This document shows, piece after piece, positions 48,146-58,775 of a stretch of DNA of 64,000 nucleotides (the stretch's first letter is position 1; every line of letters starts with the position of its first letter). Both the position numbers and the translations under genes were made by a program. Source of the stretch: Pseudomonas asplenii (GTDB lineage Bacteria > Pseudomonadota > Gammaproteobacteria > Pseudomonadales > Pseudomonadaceae); NCBI RefSeq assembly GCF_001293465.1, contig NZ_JSYZ01000009.1:661090-725089 (forward strand), read 5' to 3'. The notes below the pieces were generated by a model. The model was not told where the DNA came from. It worked only from the letters and a program-made list of their open reading frames with translations, and did not search any database.

Positions 48146-48202
48146 CGGCCCGGCCGTTGCGCGGCGCCTTCACCCAAGGCGCCGTGACGTCTGCCGGGTT
48201 AG

Positions 48203-50156
<1,954 letters not shown>

Positions 50157-50177
50157 TGAAACGCTGTGGGAGCAGGA

Positions 50178-50849
50178 TCAGTGGTTGACGGTGAACGCCA
50201 GCATCATCGACAACTGGCACATCGGTCGGCCACTCTCGGCATGCCACTGGTTGAAGGCGTCCTGGACGATCGCCAGGTCGCGCAGGCTGGTCGGCACCTT
50301 GTCGATGATGTCCTGGGCGTTGAGCGCCGCCACCACGTCATTGCTCGGCACGAAGGTGTCCTTGCCGACCATCCGCAGCAGCCGCGGTGCCGACAGGCCG
50401 CCGAGCTGATGCCCGTGCCTGGCCAGGTACTTCCACAGACCGGTGATCTCGGTCACCGGCCAGTCGGCGATCAGGTTGCCGAAGCTGCCCTTCTCCTTCG
50501 CCACGTCCAACACCATCTGCGCATTGCGCGGCACGCTCTTGAGCTTGCCCAGGTGACGGATGATCCGCGTGTCCTGCATCAGCCGTTCCAGGTGCTCGGC
50601 GCCCATCAGCACCACCTTTTCCGGATCGAAGCCGAAGAACACCTGCTCGAAGGCCGGCCACTTGGCGTCCACCAGGCTGTGCTTGAGCCCGGCACGGAAC
50701 ACCCGCAGGGCGATCAGCGACAGGTAGCGATCATCGCCTAGCGCACGCAGTTGCTCCGGGGTCCGGGGCACCGGCAGTTGCGCCTCCAGCGCCGCTGCCG
50801 AACCGAAGCGGTTCAGGCAGTACTCGTGCAGCCACTTGTAGTCGCGCAT
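50178..50849 (-). CDS. Tag-type DNA-3-methyladenine glycosylase-like protein
   Basis: The product has 223 residues. ALRVFRAGLKHSLVDAKWPAF and LMQDTRIIRHLGKLKSV align with the E. coli Tag pattern (FQAGLSW..., DAGIIRHRGKI). However, the N-terminal Cys-rich opening and the Tag zinc-binding residues are absent and the W of QAGLSW is not conserved. Glycosylase activity is thus uncertain. It lies 10 bases after ttcA on the same strand and is convergent to the DUF2069 gene. Confidence 0.72.
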   Translation of the reverse strand: MRDYKWLHEYCLNRFGSAAALEAQLPVPRTPEQLRALGDDRYLSLIALRVFRAGLKHSLVDAKWPAFEQVFFGFDPEKVVLMGAEHLERLMQDTRIIRHLGKLKSVPRNAQMVLDVAKEKGSFGNLIADWPVTEITGLWKYLARHGHQLGGLSAPRLLRMVGKDTFVPSNDVVAALNAQDIIDKVPTSLRDLAIVQDAFNQWHAESGRPMCQLSMMLAFTVNH

Positions 50850-50859
50850 GCCGCTTCCC

Positions 50860-51684
50860 TTACAGGTTCACGACATTGACGAAACGCGAGGCGGCGGTCT
50901 CGTCGATACGCAGGCTGGCGAAATCGAACAGGTTGCGGTCGGCCAGTTGCGACGGGCTGACATTCTGCAGGCCGCGGAAGATGTTCTCGGTACGGCCGGG
51001 GTTCTTGCGCTCCCACTCCTGCAGCATTTCCTTGACCACCTGGCGCTGCAGGTTTTCCTGGGAACCGCAGAGGTTGCATGGAATGATCGGGAATTGCTTG
51101 AAGTCCGAGTAGGCCTGGATGTCCTTCTCGCTGCAGTACGCCAGCGGCCGGATCACCACGTTGCGGCCATCGTCGGCCAGCAACTTGGGCGGCATGGCCT
51201 TGAGCGAACCGTTGTAGAACATGTTGAGGAAGAAGGTCTCGACGATATCGTCGCGGTGGTGCCCCAGGGCCATCTTGGTCGCACCGATCTCGTCGGCGAA
51301 GGTATACAGCGTGCCACGGCGCAGGCGCGAGCACAGCGAGCAGGTGGTCTTGCCTTCCGGTACCAGCTCCTTGACCACCGAGTAGGTATCCTTCTCGACG
51401 ATGTGATACTCCACCCCCAGCTCTTTCAGGTAGGCGGGCAATACGTGCTCGGGGAAGCCGGGCTGCTTCTGGTCCATGTTCACGGCCACGATGTCGAACT
51501 TGATCGGCGCCACTTTCTGCAGGTGCATCAGAACGTCGAGCATGGTGTAGCTGTCCTTGCCACCCGACAGGCAGACCATCACCTTGTCACCGTCCTCGAT
51601 CATGTTGAAGTCGGCGACTGCCTCGCCCGCCTGCCGGCGAAGGCGTTTCTGCAGTTTGTTCTGATTGACCGAAAGAGTGCCCAT
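50860..51684 (-). CDS. ttcA: tRNA 2-thiocytidine(32) synthetase TtcA
   Basis: The product has 274 residues. The PP-loop is [11 protein letters not shown] (residues 39-49), and CSLC and CNLCGS are the cysteine pairs that hold the iron-sulfur cluster. It thiolates C32 of certain tRNAs. The order matches other pseudomonads: it is upstream of the Tag-like gene and followed in the opposite direction by the Yip1 gene after 400 bases. Confidence 0.96.
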   Translation of the reverse strand: MGTLSVNQNKLQKRLRRQAGEAVADFNMIEDGDKVMVCLSGGKDSYTMLDVLMHLQKVAPIKFDIVAVNMDQKQPGFPEHVLPAYLKELGVEYHIVEKDTYSVVKELVPEGKTTCSLCSRLRRGTLYTFADEIGATKMALGHHRDDIVETFFLNMFYNGSLKAMPPKLLADDGRNVVIRPLAYCSEKDIQAYSDFKQFPIIPCNLCGSQENLQRQVVKEMLQEWERKNPGRTENIFRGLQNVSPSQLADRNLFDFASLRIDETAASRFVNVVNL

Positions 51685-52084
51685 AGCCCTTGAAATCCGC
51701 GCGGTGTGTCGAAAAAGGCGGCTATTTTACGCACAAACCGAGCGGGGTGGGAGTGGAGCGGACGGACGCGGGCTTGCCGGCGGGGCTTTTGCTGCACTCA
51801 AGCGGGCAAGCCCGCTCCCACAAGGCCTTGGCAGTCCCTGAAACGCTGATCCTGTGGGTACGGGCTTGCCCGCGAAGCCCTCTGGGGTACTTCACCAAAT
51901 GCTACAACGCGATTACAGCCACGACCGACAGTGCGATTTGCTCTAAAACCCCGGTTTTATTGGCCCCAGCCCTTTCTATACTGCGACATAAGGTCGCAGA
52001 CATATCCAGACCTCCGATTACTCTGGCCGTCTGTCCCGGCGCTCCGTTTGGGGGGCGATGGTAATAACGAAAGGAGTGACTGAG
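51685..52084. other. Divergent intergenic region with REP elements
   Basis: This 400-bp gap between ttcA (-) and the Yip1 gene (+) holds three REP-type cores of alternating orientation. They are GCGGGCTTGCCGGCGGGGC (51768-51786), AGCGGGCAAGCCCGCTCCC (51801-51819) and CGGGCTTGCCCGCGAAG (51861-51877). The last 180 bases contain AT-rich stretches that could include the promoter of the Yip1 gene. No gene is seen. Confidence 0.6.
51765..51884. repeat. Cluster of three REP elements
   Basis: The cores, with their GGGAGCGGGCTTGCCCGC variants, are given under the surrounding gap. Alternating orientation is as in Pseudomonas REP clusters. Confidence 0.75.
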
Positions 52085-52687
52085 ATGATCCATCACGTTG
52101 TGGGACTGTTCACCCATCCTGATCAGGAATGGCGGGAGATCCGTGGCGACGCCGAGGAAAGCATCGGCCACATGTACCTCACCCACACCCTGATTCTTGC
52201 CGCGATCCCTGCGGTCTCCGCCTTTATCGGCACCACCCGGGTCGGCTGGGTCATCGGCAACCGGGCGCCGGTCATGCTGACCCAGGAAAGCGCGATCTGG
52301 ATGACCATCATGTCCTACCTGGCCATGCTTGCCGGGGTGGCGGTGATGGGCGCGTTCATCCACTGGATGGCCCGCACCTACGACGCCAACCCCACTCTGT
52401 CGCGTTGCGTCGCCTTTGCCACTTACACCGCCACCCCGCTGTTCATCGGCGGCCTGGCAGCGCTCTACCCGCACATGTGGCTGGGCATGATCGTCGGCAC
52501 GGCGGCGATCTGCTACACCGTCTATCTGCTGTACGTCGGCCTGCCGACGTTCATGAACATACCTTCGGACGAAGGTTTCCTGTTCTCCAGCTCGGTACTG
52601 GCCGTCGGGCTGGTCGTGCTGGTGGCGATCATGGCCTTCACCGTGGTCGTCTGGGGCCTGGGAGTGGGCCCGGTCTATACCAACTGA
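52085..52687 (+). CDS. Yip1-family inner-membrane protein
   Basis: The product has 200 residues with five to six hydrophobic helices. The N-terminus FTHPDQEWREIRGD followed by a first membrane helix after HTLILAAIPAVSAF, plus LFIGGLAALYP and FSSSVLAVGLVVLVAI, fits the Yip1 domain. It is a small membrane protein of unknown role in bacteria. AAAGGAG lies 9 bases before the ATG. Confidence 0.85.
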   Translation: MIHHVVGLFTHPDQEWREIRGDAEESIGHMYLTHTLILAAIPAVSAFIGTTRVGWVIGNRAPVMLTQESAIWMTIMSYLAMLAGVAVMGAFIHWMARTYDANPTLSRCVAFATYTATPLFIGGLAALYPHMWLGMIVGTAAICYTVYLLYVGLPTFMNIPSDEGFLFSSSVLAVGLVVLVAIMAFTVVVWGLGVGPVYTN

Positions 52688-52818
52688 ATAACCAGAAAAC
52701 TGCCGACACGGGCCGCCGCAAGGCGGCCTCTTCATGTCGGCACGACCATTCGGCGCCTGACGGATTCGGAATCGCCGGGGTTTGCGGCATACTCCACGTC
52801 TCTAGAGAGATGTACAGC

Positions 52819-53313
52819 ATGCCCGAGCAACTCAATACCCGCGTCGAAGACTGTTTCCTGCAAGCCGAATCCTTTTTCAAACGATCCTTCAAACGCCCCA
52901 CCATCAGTCTCAAGCTGCGGGGCCAGAAAGCCGGTGTCGCCCACCTGCACGAGAACCTGCTGCGCTTCAACCCACAGTTGTACCGGGAGAACAGCGAGGA
53001 CTTCCTGCGCCAGACCGTACCCCACGAGGTCGCCCACCTGATTGCCCACCAACTGTTCGGCGACCGTATCCAGCCCCATGGCGAGGAATGGCAACTGATC
53101 ATGCGCGGCGTCTATGAACTGCCGCCCAACCGCTGCCACACCTATGAAGTGCAACGGCGCAGCGTGACCCGCTACATCTATCGCTGCCCCTGTGCCGACA
53201 GTGATTTCCCCTTCTCGGCCCAACGCCATCGGCTGGTCGGCCAGGGGCGCCGTTATCTGTGTCGGCGCTGCCGGCAGACGCTGGTGTTCAGTGGCGAGGT
53301 CCGCGTCGAGTAA
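52819..53313 (+). CDS. sprT: SprT-family zinc metalloprotease-like protein
   Basis: The product has 164 residues. The zinc motif is TVPHEVAHLIAHQLFG (His69, Glu70, His73), and a C-terminal ribbon with CPCAD and CRRCRQT completes the SprT layout. The eukaryotic relative SPRTN degrades DNA-protein crosslinks; bacterial SprT was named from stationary-phase regulation of bolA. ATG 52819 is preferred; an in-frame ATG lies three codons upstream. Confidence 0.85.
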   Translation: MPEQLNTRVEDCFLQAESFFKRSFKRPTISLKLRGQKAGVAHLHENLLRFNPQLYRENSEDFLRQTVPHEVAHLIAHQLFGDRIQPHGEEWQLIMRGVYELPPNRCHTYEVQRRSVTRYIYRCPCADSDFPFSAQRHRLVGQGRRYLCRRCRQTLVFSGEVRVE

Positions 53314-53331
53314 TCGGCAGGACCAACACCG

Positions 53332-53375
53332 GCCCTTGTGGAAGCGGGCTTGCCCGCGAAAAAGCCGGCACGGCC
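53332..53375. repeat. REP element before the CoA-transferase stop
   Basis: CCCTTGTGGAAGCGGGCTTGCCCGCG is the REP core in + orientation, between sprT (+) and the convergent CoA-transferase gene (-). Confidence 0.7.
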
Positions 53376-53386
53376 CCTCCCCTGGC

Positions 53387-54604
53387 TCAGCCCAGCACAC
53401 CCGCCCTGCGCAACGCCACGATCCCCTCGTCGCTGTAGCCCAGCCCACGCAATACTTCATCCCCATGTTCGCCCACGCCGGCCCCGATATGCCTGGGCTG
53501 CGGCAACCCCTGGGAAAACTTCAGCGGACACGCCATCTGCGCCTGGCTGCCGCCCTCTCCACGTGGCACCTGCACCACGGCGCCCCGGGCCTTCAGTTGC
53601 GGGTGCTCGACCGCCTCGGCCAGATCCAGCACCGGTTCGACGCAGGCATCGATGCCGGCAAACAACCCGCACAACGCCTGGTAGTCATGCTTCTCGAACT
53701 CCTCTTGCAACTGCTGCTTGAGCCACTGTTGTCGCGCAGGGTCGGGCGACAGCCCATGGCGGGCCAGTTCCGGACGCCCCAGCACGCCACAGAACGCATT
53801 CATGAAGTTCGGTTCCAGACTGCCGACAGAAAACCAGCGCCCGTCACGACTGCGGTAATAGTCATAGAAACTGCCACCATTGAGCACTTGCGTCTCCCGT
53901 CCCGGCTCGACGCCACAGGCCAGAAAACCGGCGCCAGCCAAGGCATTCAGACTGAACGCGCAATCGGTCATGCTCACGTCGACGTACTGCCCCTGCCCCG
54001 TCTGCTGCCGGGCGATCACCGCCGCCAGCAAGCCGACCACCCCGTGCAGGGAGCCCCCCGCCACATCCGCCACCTGCATTGCCAACGGCAAGGGCCCGCC
54101 CTGCGCCCGCCCGGTGTAGCTGGCCAGCCCCGACAATGCCAGGTAGTTGATGTCATGCCCGGCGCGATCACGATAGGGCCCGGTCTGACCGTAGCCGGTG
54201 ATCGCCACGTAGATCAGCCGCGGATTGAGGCGCTTGAGCGCTTCATAGCCCAGGCCCAGGCGATCCATCACACCGGGACGGAATTGCTCCAGCAGGATGT
54301 CGTACTCGAGCACCAGTCGATGAACGATCGCCCGCGCTTGGGCCTGCTTGAGATCCAGGGCCAGGCTGCGTTTGTTGCGATTGAGATAGGCATGGCTGGC
54401 GGCAACACCCTGGTCGTGAGGGGGCAGCACCCGCAACAGATCCTGGCGCGTGGGCGATTCGATGCGCAGGACCTCGGCGCCCATGTCCGCCAGCAACAAC
54501 GAGGCGAACGGCCCCGGCAGCAGCGTCGAGAAATCGAGAATCTTCAGCGAGGCCAGCGGGCCCGCTGCCGGCACTTGCACGGTCTCTTGCACGGATTCCC
54601 GCAT
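53387..54604 (-). CDS. CaiB/BaiF-family CoA transferase (alpha-methylacyl-CoA racemase-like)
   Basis: The product has about 405 residues. DFSTLLPGPFASLLLADMGAEVLRIE, NRNKRSLALDLK and YVAITGYGQTGPYRDRAGHDINYLA are class III CoA-transferase blocks; Asp in GHDINYLA is the acyl-Asp carrier in the family. The close match of the N-terminal third to alpha-methylacyl-CoA racemases makes that the most likely activity. ATG 54604 with AGGTGG upstream is favoured over GTG 54610. A monocistronic gene by its surroundings. Confidence 0.88.
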   Translation of the reverse strand: MRESVQETVQVPAAGPLASLKILDFSTLLPGPFASLLLADMGAEVLRIESPTRQDLLRVLPPHDQGVAASHAYLNRNKRSLALDLKQAQARAIVHRLVLEYDILLEQFRPGVMDRLGLGYEALKRLNPRLIYVAITGYGQTGPYRDRAGHDINYLALSGLASYTGRAQGGPLPLAMQVADVAGGSLHGVVGLLAAVIARQQTGQGQYVDVSMTDCAFSLNALAGAGFLACGVEPGRETQVLNGGSFYDYYRSRDGRWFSVGSLEPNFMNAFCGVLGRPELARHGLSPDPARQQWLKQQLQEEFEKHDYQALCGLFAGIDACVEPVLDLAEAVEHPQLKARGAVVQVPRGEGGSQAQMACPLKFSQGLPQPRHIGAGVGEHGDEVLRGLGYSDEGIVALRRAGVLG

Positions 54605-54713
54605 AGCCACCTACCTGATCAGCGCGATGCCTCAAAGACTAGGCAGCCGATGGCTCGACGGCAATTACCACAACGCTCGGGAAGACTGACGCAAACGCTC
54701 ATCGACAGGCATG

Positions 54714-54737
54714 AAAAAACCCATCCGAGGATGGGTT
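54714..54737 (-). terminator. Intrinsic terminator after dctA
   Basis: On the minus strand AACCCATCC-TC(G)-GGATGGGTT is followed by TTTT, 21 bases after the dctA stop. Confidence 0.8.
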
Positions 54738-54757
54738 CTTTCAACTTGCGCAGAGGC

Positions 54758-56089
54758 TTACTTGACGTTTGGCGCCTGGCCTTCGGCCACGCCCAGGTCG
54801 TCCAGGGTGCGCTCGTCTTCGATCGCGCGACCACCGGAAGCCAGTTCCGCGTGCAGCTTGTCTTCGTCCAGTTCCTTGACCCACTTGGCCACGACCACGG
54901 TCGCCACCGCGTTGCCCACCAGGTTGGTCAGGGCACGGGCTTCGGACATGAAGCGGTCGATACCCAGGATCAGCGCCAGGCCGGCAACCGGCAGGTGGCC
55001 GACGGCGGACAGGGTGGCGGCCAGTACGATGAAACCACTGCCGGTCACGCCAGCAGCGCCCTTGGAGGACAGCAGCAGCACCAGCAGCAGGGTAATCTGG
55101 TGAGTGATGTCCATGTGGGTGTCGGTCGCCTGGGCGATGAACACGGCCGCCATGGTCAGGTAGATCGAGGTACCGTCGAGGTTGAACGAGTAGCCGGTTG
55201 GAATCACCAGGCCCACGACCGATTTCTTCGCGCCCAGGCGCTCCATCTTCACCAGCATGCGTGGCAGGGCCGATTCCGAGGAGGAAGTCCCCAGTACGAT
55301 CAGCAGTTCCTCACGGATGTAGCGAACCAGCTTCAGCACGCTGAAACCGTGGGCACGGCAGATGGCGCCCAGCACCAGCAGCACGAACAGCACGCAGGTG
55401 ATGTAGAAGCAGATCATCAGCTGGCCGAGTTGCACCAGCGAGCCCACGCCATAGGCGCCGATGGTGAAGGCCATGGCACCCAGCGCGCCCAGTGGCGCCA
55501 GTTTCATGATCATGTTGATGATGTTGAACATCGCGTGGGCGAAGCGATCGATCAGGTCCAGCAGCGGACGGCCGTAGTCGCCCAGGCGATGCAGGGCGAA
55601 GCCGAAGATCACCGAGAACATCAGCACCTGCAGGATGTCGCCGTTGGCGAAGGCACCGACGATGGTGTTCGGGATCACGTTCAGGATGAAGCCGACCACG
55701 CTCTGGTCCGCACCGGCAGTGACGTAGGCAGCGACTTTCTTGGCGTCCAGGGTGGCGACGTCGATGTGCATGCCGTTGCCCGGCTGGACAACGTTGACCA
55801 CGATCAGGCCGATCAGCAAAGCGAGGGTCGAGACGATTTCAAAGTAGAGCAGTGCATAACCACCGGTCTTGCCGACCGATTTCATGCTTTGCATGCCAGC
55901 GATACCGCTGACCACGGTGCAGAAGATGATGGGGGCGATGACCATTTTGATCAGCTTGATAAAGCCGTCACCCAGTGGCTTGAGGGCCACGCCGGTCTGT
56001 GGGTAGAAATGGCCGAGCAGGATACCGATAGCGATCGCTACGATGACCTGGAAATACAGCGATTTGTACAGTGGCTGACGAGTCGTCAT
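54758..56089 (-). CDS. dctA: C4-dicarboxylate transporter DctA
   Basis: The product has 443 residues of the dicarboxylate/amino acid:cation symporter family. The repeated hairpin motifs are present ([15 protein letters not shown] and the NLDGTSIY helix), and [30 protein letters not shown] is the standard N-terminus. It imports succinate, malate and fumarate with protons. The start at 56089 follows GGAACTTTGCA. A sigma-54-type promoter lies upstream, as expected for control by DctB/DctD. Confidence 0.95.
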   Translation of the reverse strand: MTTRQPLYKSLYFQVIVAIAIGILLGHFYPQTGVALKPLGDGFIKLIKMVIAPIIFCTVVSGIAGMQSMKSVGKTGGYALLYFEIVSTLALLIGLIVVNVVQPGNGMHIDVATLDAKKVAAYVTAGADQSVVGFILNVIPNTIVGAFANGDILQVLMFSVIFGFALHRLGDYGRPLLDLIDRFAHAMFNIINMIMKLAPLGALGAMAFTIGAYGVGSLVQLGQLMICFYITCVLFVLLVLGAICRAHGFSVLKLVRYIREELLIVLGTSSSESALPRMLVKMERLGAKKSVVGLVIPTGYSFNLDGTSIYLTMAAVFIAQATDTHMDITHQITLLLVLLLSSKGAAGVTGSGFIVLAATLSAVGHLPVAGLALILGIDRFMSEARALTNLVGNAVATVVVAKWVKELDEDKLHAELASGGRAIEDERTLDDLGVAEGQAPNVK

Positions 56090-56215
56090 TGCAAAGTTCC
56101 TCAAGAGATCACCCAGCTGTCATCCATCTGACAGATGCGCAACCTGAAGCACGAACCCTCCTGCACCGGAGGGATTTGTTGTTTGTCGAACTGCGTGGGC
56201 AGACCATTCCCCTAT

Positions 56216-56231
56216 CGCAAAGCGCGTGCCA
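56216..56231 (-). promoter_or_regulatory. Sigma-54 (RpoN) promoter of dctA
   Basis: On the minus strand TGGCACGCGCTTTGCG has the invariant GG and GC spaced as in the -24/-12 consensus TGGCACG-N4-TTGC. It lies about 127 bases before the dctA start. Confidence 0.85.
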
Positions 56232-56249
56232 CTTTCGGAAAATTCCGTC

Positions 56250-56272
56250 AAAGCCTTTAGCCATCAGGCTTT
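56250..56272. promoter_or_regulatory. Inverted repeat upstream of the sigma-54 promoter
   Basis: AAAGCCT (56250-56256) and AGGCTTT (56266-56272) form a perfect 7-bp inverted repeat with a 9-base spacer, centred about 37 bp upstream of the -24 element. It is a candidate upstream activator site for DctD or another enhancer-binding protein. Confidence 0.45.
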
Positions 56273-56309
56273 CAGTCGTTTTCTGTCAGCCAGCCCTTAC
56301 AGAATAGAT

Positions 56310-56399
56310 GGCGGATTTCCGCCCTTCCACTGTCAGCAGCCATGGATTTTGGCGGATATCCGCCTTGTTCCGCGTCAACATCCCTGACTAAGATCCGCC
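56310..56399. promoter_or_regulatory. Array of GGCGGA-type operators before the AraC gene
   Basis: GGCGGATTTCCGCC (56310-56323) is a near-perfect palindrome, GGCGGATATCCGCC (56351-56364) a perfect one 41 bp further on, and a half site TCCGCC follows at 56394-56399. The repeats end just before the AraC-type gene start and may be its own or another regulator's binding sites. Confidence 0.65.
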
Positions 56400-56410
56400 A
56401 TTCAACGGAC

Positions 56411-57421
56411 ATGGACCGCCCCATGCGTGAACGCAGCATCGCCAGCCACTTTGCCAATGCCGCCCTGGATGGCGCACGTCGCCGGGGCTACGCCTACTCG
56501 GGCTTGCTGCAACGACTGGGCATCGCCCCGGAGCTGTTGAGCGAACCCAAGGCACGCCTGGCCCCGGAGCAGTTCACCCAGTTGCTGCAAGGCCTGTGGC
56601 TGGAACTGGATGACGAATACCTGGGGTTCGGCCAGAGTCGCAGCCAGCGCGGCACCTTCGCCATGATGTGCCACGCGCTGATCCATTGCAGCAACCTGGA
56701 AAAGGCCCTCAACCGCGGGTTGCTGTTCTACCGGCTGTTTCCCGAAGGGCCGCTGCTGAGTCTTGCGCGCGAGGGCGACAAGGTCCGGCTGAGCCTGGAT
56801 GCCTCGAATCTCTGGGACCCGGAACATTTCCTCTGCGAATGCCTGCTGGTGATCTGGCATCGCCTCGGCAGTTGGCTGGTCGGCCAGCGCATCCGCCTGG
56901 AACAGGCCACTTTCCACTACCCGCGTCCCGCCCATGCCAGCGAGTACGACCTGCTGTTCCCCTGCCCGCTGGAATTCTGCGCCCCCACCAGCAGCCTGCT
57001 CTTCAGCAGCCGTTACCTGGGCATGCCGTTGTTGCAGGACGAACGGACCCTCAAGCAGTTTCTGCGGCGGGCCCCGGCCGACCTGCTGGCCCGCCCCGAT
57101 GACGGCGACAGCCTGAGCAGTCAATTGCGCCGCCTGCTCAGCCGCGACGCCAGCCGCTGGCCGGACCTGGAGGCCGTCGCCCAGCATCTGCACATCAGTG
57201 CCCAGACCCTGCGACGGCATCTGCGCGAGGAAGGCACCCGCTTCCAGGAGCTCAAGGATCAACTGCGGCGGGATATCGCCATCTACCATCTGGGCCGTAA
57301 CGACCTGTCGTTGCAACAGATCGCCGAGCAACTGGGATTCTCCGAGCCCTCGGCGTTTCACCGGGCATTCAAGAAGTGGACCGGCCTGACCCCGGGCGCC
57401 TATCGCGCCCAGGAGTTGTAG
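56411..57421 (+). CDS. AraC-family transcriptional regulator
   Basis: The product has 336 residues. The N-terminal part (ASHFANAALDGARRRGYAYSGLLQRLGI and on) is the ArgR/OruR-like arabinose-binding variant. The C-terminal AraC domain has LEAVAQHLHISAQTLRRHLREEGTRF and QLGFSEPSAFHRAFKKWTGLTPGAYR. The effector is unknown. ATG 56411 is taken, with another ATG at 56423; no strong ribosome site distinguishes them. It diverges from dctA and may respond to a related carbon source. Confidence 0.88.
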   Translation: MDRPMRERSIASHFANAALDGARRRGYAYSGLLQRLGIAPELLSEPKARLAPEQFTQLLQGLWLELDDEYLGFGQSRSQRGTFAMMCHALIHCSNLEKALNRGLLFYRLFPEGPLLSLAREGDKVRLSLDASNLWDPEHFLCECLLVIWHRLGSWLVGQRIRLEQATFHYPRPAHASEYDLLFPCPLEFCAPTSSLLFSSRYLGMPLLQDERTLKQFLRRAPADLLARPDDGDSLSSQLRRLLSRDASRWPDLEAVAQHLHISAQTLRRHLREEGTRFQELKDQLRRDIAIYHLGRNDLSLQQIAEQLGFSEPSAFHRAFKKWTGLTPGAYRAQEL

Positions 57422-57425
57422 GCCA

Positions 57426-58775
57426 TCAGGGCGTCGGGAAGTGGATGCGGAACGATGCCCCCCCCAGGGGTGAGTCACCCAGGGTCAGCTCGGCGTCGTA
57501 GCTTTCGATGATGTCCTTGACCACCGCCAGGCCGATCCCCTGCCCCGGATGCTGGCGATCCAGACGTTCGCCGCGCTGGAGAATCCGCGCCCGCTGGTCC
57601 GGCGGCACCCCGGGGCCATCGTCCTCGACATACACCTCGATCCCCTGCAAACCACGGCGCAGGCTGATGCGCACCTGGCTCAGGCATAGCCGGTAGGCGT
57701 TTTCCAGCAGGTTGCCGAGCAGTTCCAGCAGGGCGCCCTGCTCGATCGGCACATGGCTGAACTCGGGCACATCGATGTCGACCCGCACCCGCTTGTCACG
57801 GTAGACCTTGTCCAGGGTGCTGCAGAGGCTGTCGAGCACCGGCCGCAGCTCGACCTGATGTCGCACCAGGCCGCTCTTGCGCAGGCTGGCGCGCTGCAAC
57901 TGGTAGCTGATCTGCTGGTTCATGCGCTCGATCTGGCTTTGCAGGATCCACGCCTGGTCGCGGTCCTGCGGACGCTGCGCCATCCCCTCACTGACACCTT
58001 GCAGCACCGCCAGCGGCGTTTTCAGGCTGTGGGCCAGGTCGTCCAGGGAATCGCGATAGCGGCTGCGCTGCTCGCGCTCGCTACGCAGCAGGCGGTTGAG
58101 GGAGCCGGTCAGGCGCAACAGCTCGCGCGGATGCTCCTCGCTGAGGCTCTGCAGTTCACCGCTTTCGATCTCGTCCAGTTCCTGGCTCAGCCGCCGCAAC
58201 GCCCGCAGGCCCCAGGTCAGACCGATCCACAGCAACGCCAACAGCACCGACAGCGCCGCGCCGAAGCCCAGGTAGAGCTTCTCGCGCAGGCCGGCGAGGG
58301 TCATCTTGTATTCACGCATCGGCTGCAGGGCGACGAAGCTGTAGGCCGCGCTCTTGCCGCCCAGCAGCTTGACCTCGACGTCATAGACGAAGAACTCGTT
58401 GCCGTTGTCTTCGCGGATCTTCGCGAATTCGTTGCCCCGGCCGTCATAACGCGGTTTGTAGTTGATGTTCTCTTCCTGGGTCGCCCGCGAGCGCCAGACC
58501 AGGCGACCGTCGCGGTCGTAGATATAACCGAGCAGGCGACTGTCCGGCAGGTTGAACTGCTCGTCGGGCAGCAGGGTGGGCATCTGCAGTTGCTTCTTGT
58601 TGTCCACCCGCGCCGCGGAAATCAGCGTGGTGACATCCGAGGCCAGCCGCTGCTCGATAGCGTCCTGCAAGGCCAGACTGAAGGCCCCCTGCATCGCGGG
58701 CAGCAGCGCCAGCATGAACAGAATCGCCAGGGTCGTGGCGGCCAGCATCAGCCGCACCCGTAGCGAACGAATCAT
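57426..58775 (-). CDS. phoQ: Sensor histidine kinase PhoQ
   Basis: The product has 449 residues. It has a membrane helix (LMLAATTLAILFMLALLPAM), a periplasmic sensor of about 130 residues, a second helix (YLGFGAALSVLLALLWIGL), then the HisKA site in DLAHSLKTPLAVLQG and HATPase motifs EDDGPGVP and GQGIGLAVV. It senses low Mg2+ or cationic peptides and controls PhoP; the acidic patch of the sensor is not obvious by eye. It overlaps phoP by 4 bases. Confidence 0.9.
   Translation of the reverse strand: MIRSLRVRLMLAATTLAILFMLALLPAMQGAFSLALQDAIEQRLASDVTTLISAARVDNKKQLQMPTLLPDEQFNLPDSRLLGYIYDRDGRLVWRSRATQEENINYKPRYDGRGNEFAKIREDNGNEFFVYDVEVKLLGGKSAAYSFVALQPMREYKMTLAGLREKLYLGFGAALSVLLALLWIGLTWGLRALRRLSQELDEIESGELQSLSEEHPRELLRLTGSLNRLLRSEREQRSRYRDSLDDLAHSLKTPLAVLQGVSEGMAQRPQDRDQAWILQSQIERMNQQISYQLQRASLRKSGLVRHQVELRPVLDSLCSTLDKVYRDKRVRVDIDVPEFSHVPIEQGALLELLGNLLENAYRLCLSQVRISLRRGLQGIEVYVEDDGPGVPPDQRARILQRGERLDRQHPGQGIGLAVVKDIIESYDAELTLGDSPLGGASFRIHFPTP

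Larger units (their letters stand above)
56090..56410. other. Divergent control region of dctA and an AraC gene
   Basis: This gap of 321 bp contains the dctA leader hairpin CCCTCC/GGAGGG (56156-56173), the sigma-54 promoter (56216-56231), an inverted repeat (56250-56272) and the GGCGGA palindromes upstream of the AraC-type gene (56310-56399). No gene is present. Confidence 0.7.

Noticed and set aside
50160..50178. Short REP-like fragment (GCTGTGGGAGCAGG) next to the Tag-like gene
   Set aside because: Only a partial match to the REP start and no inverted core, so it may be a remnant or chance.
53192..56131. A 979-codon open frame antisense to the CoA-transferase and dctA genes
   Set aside because: It covers two conserved genes in the opposite direction and has His/Gln-rich low-complexity sequence without any motif.
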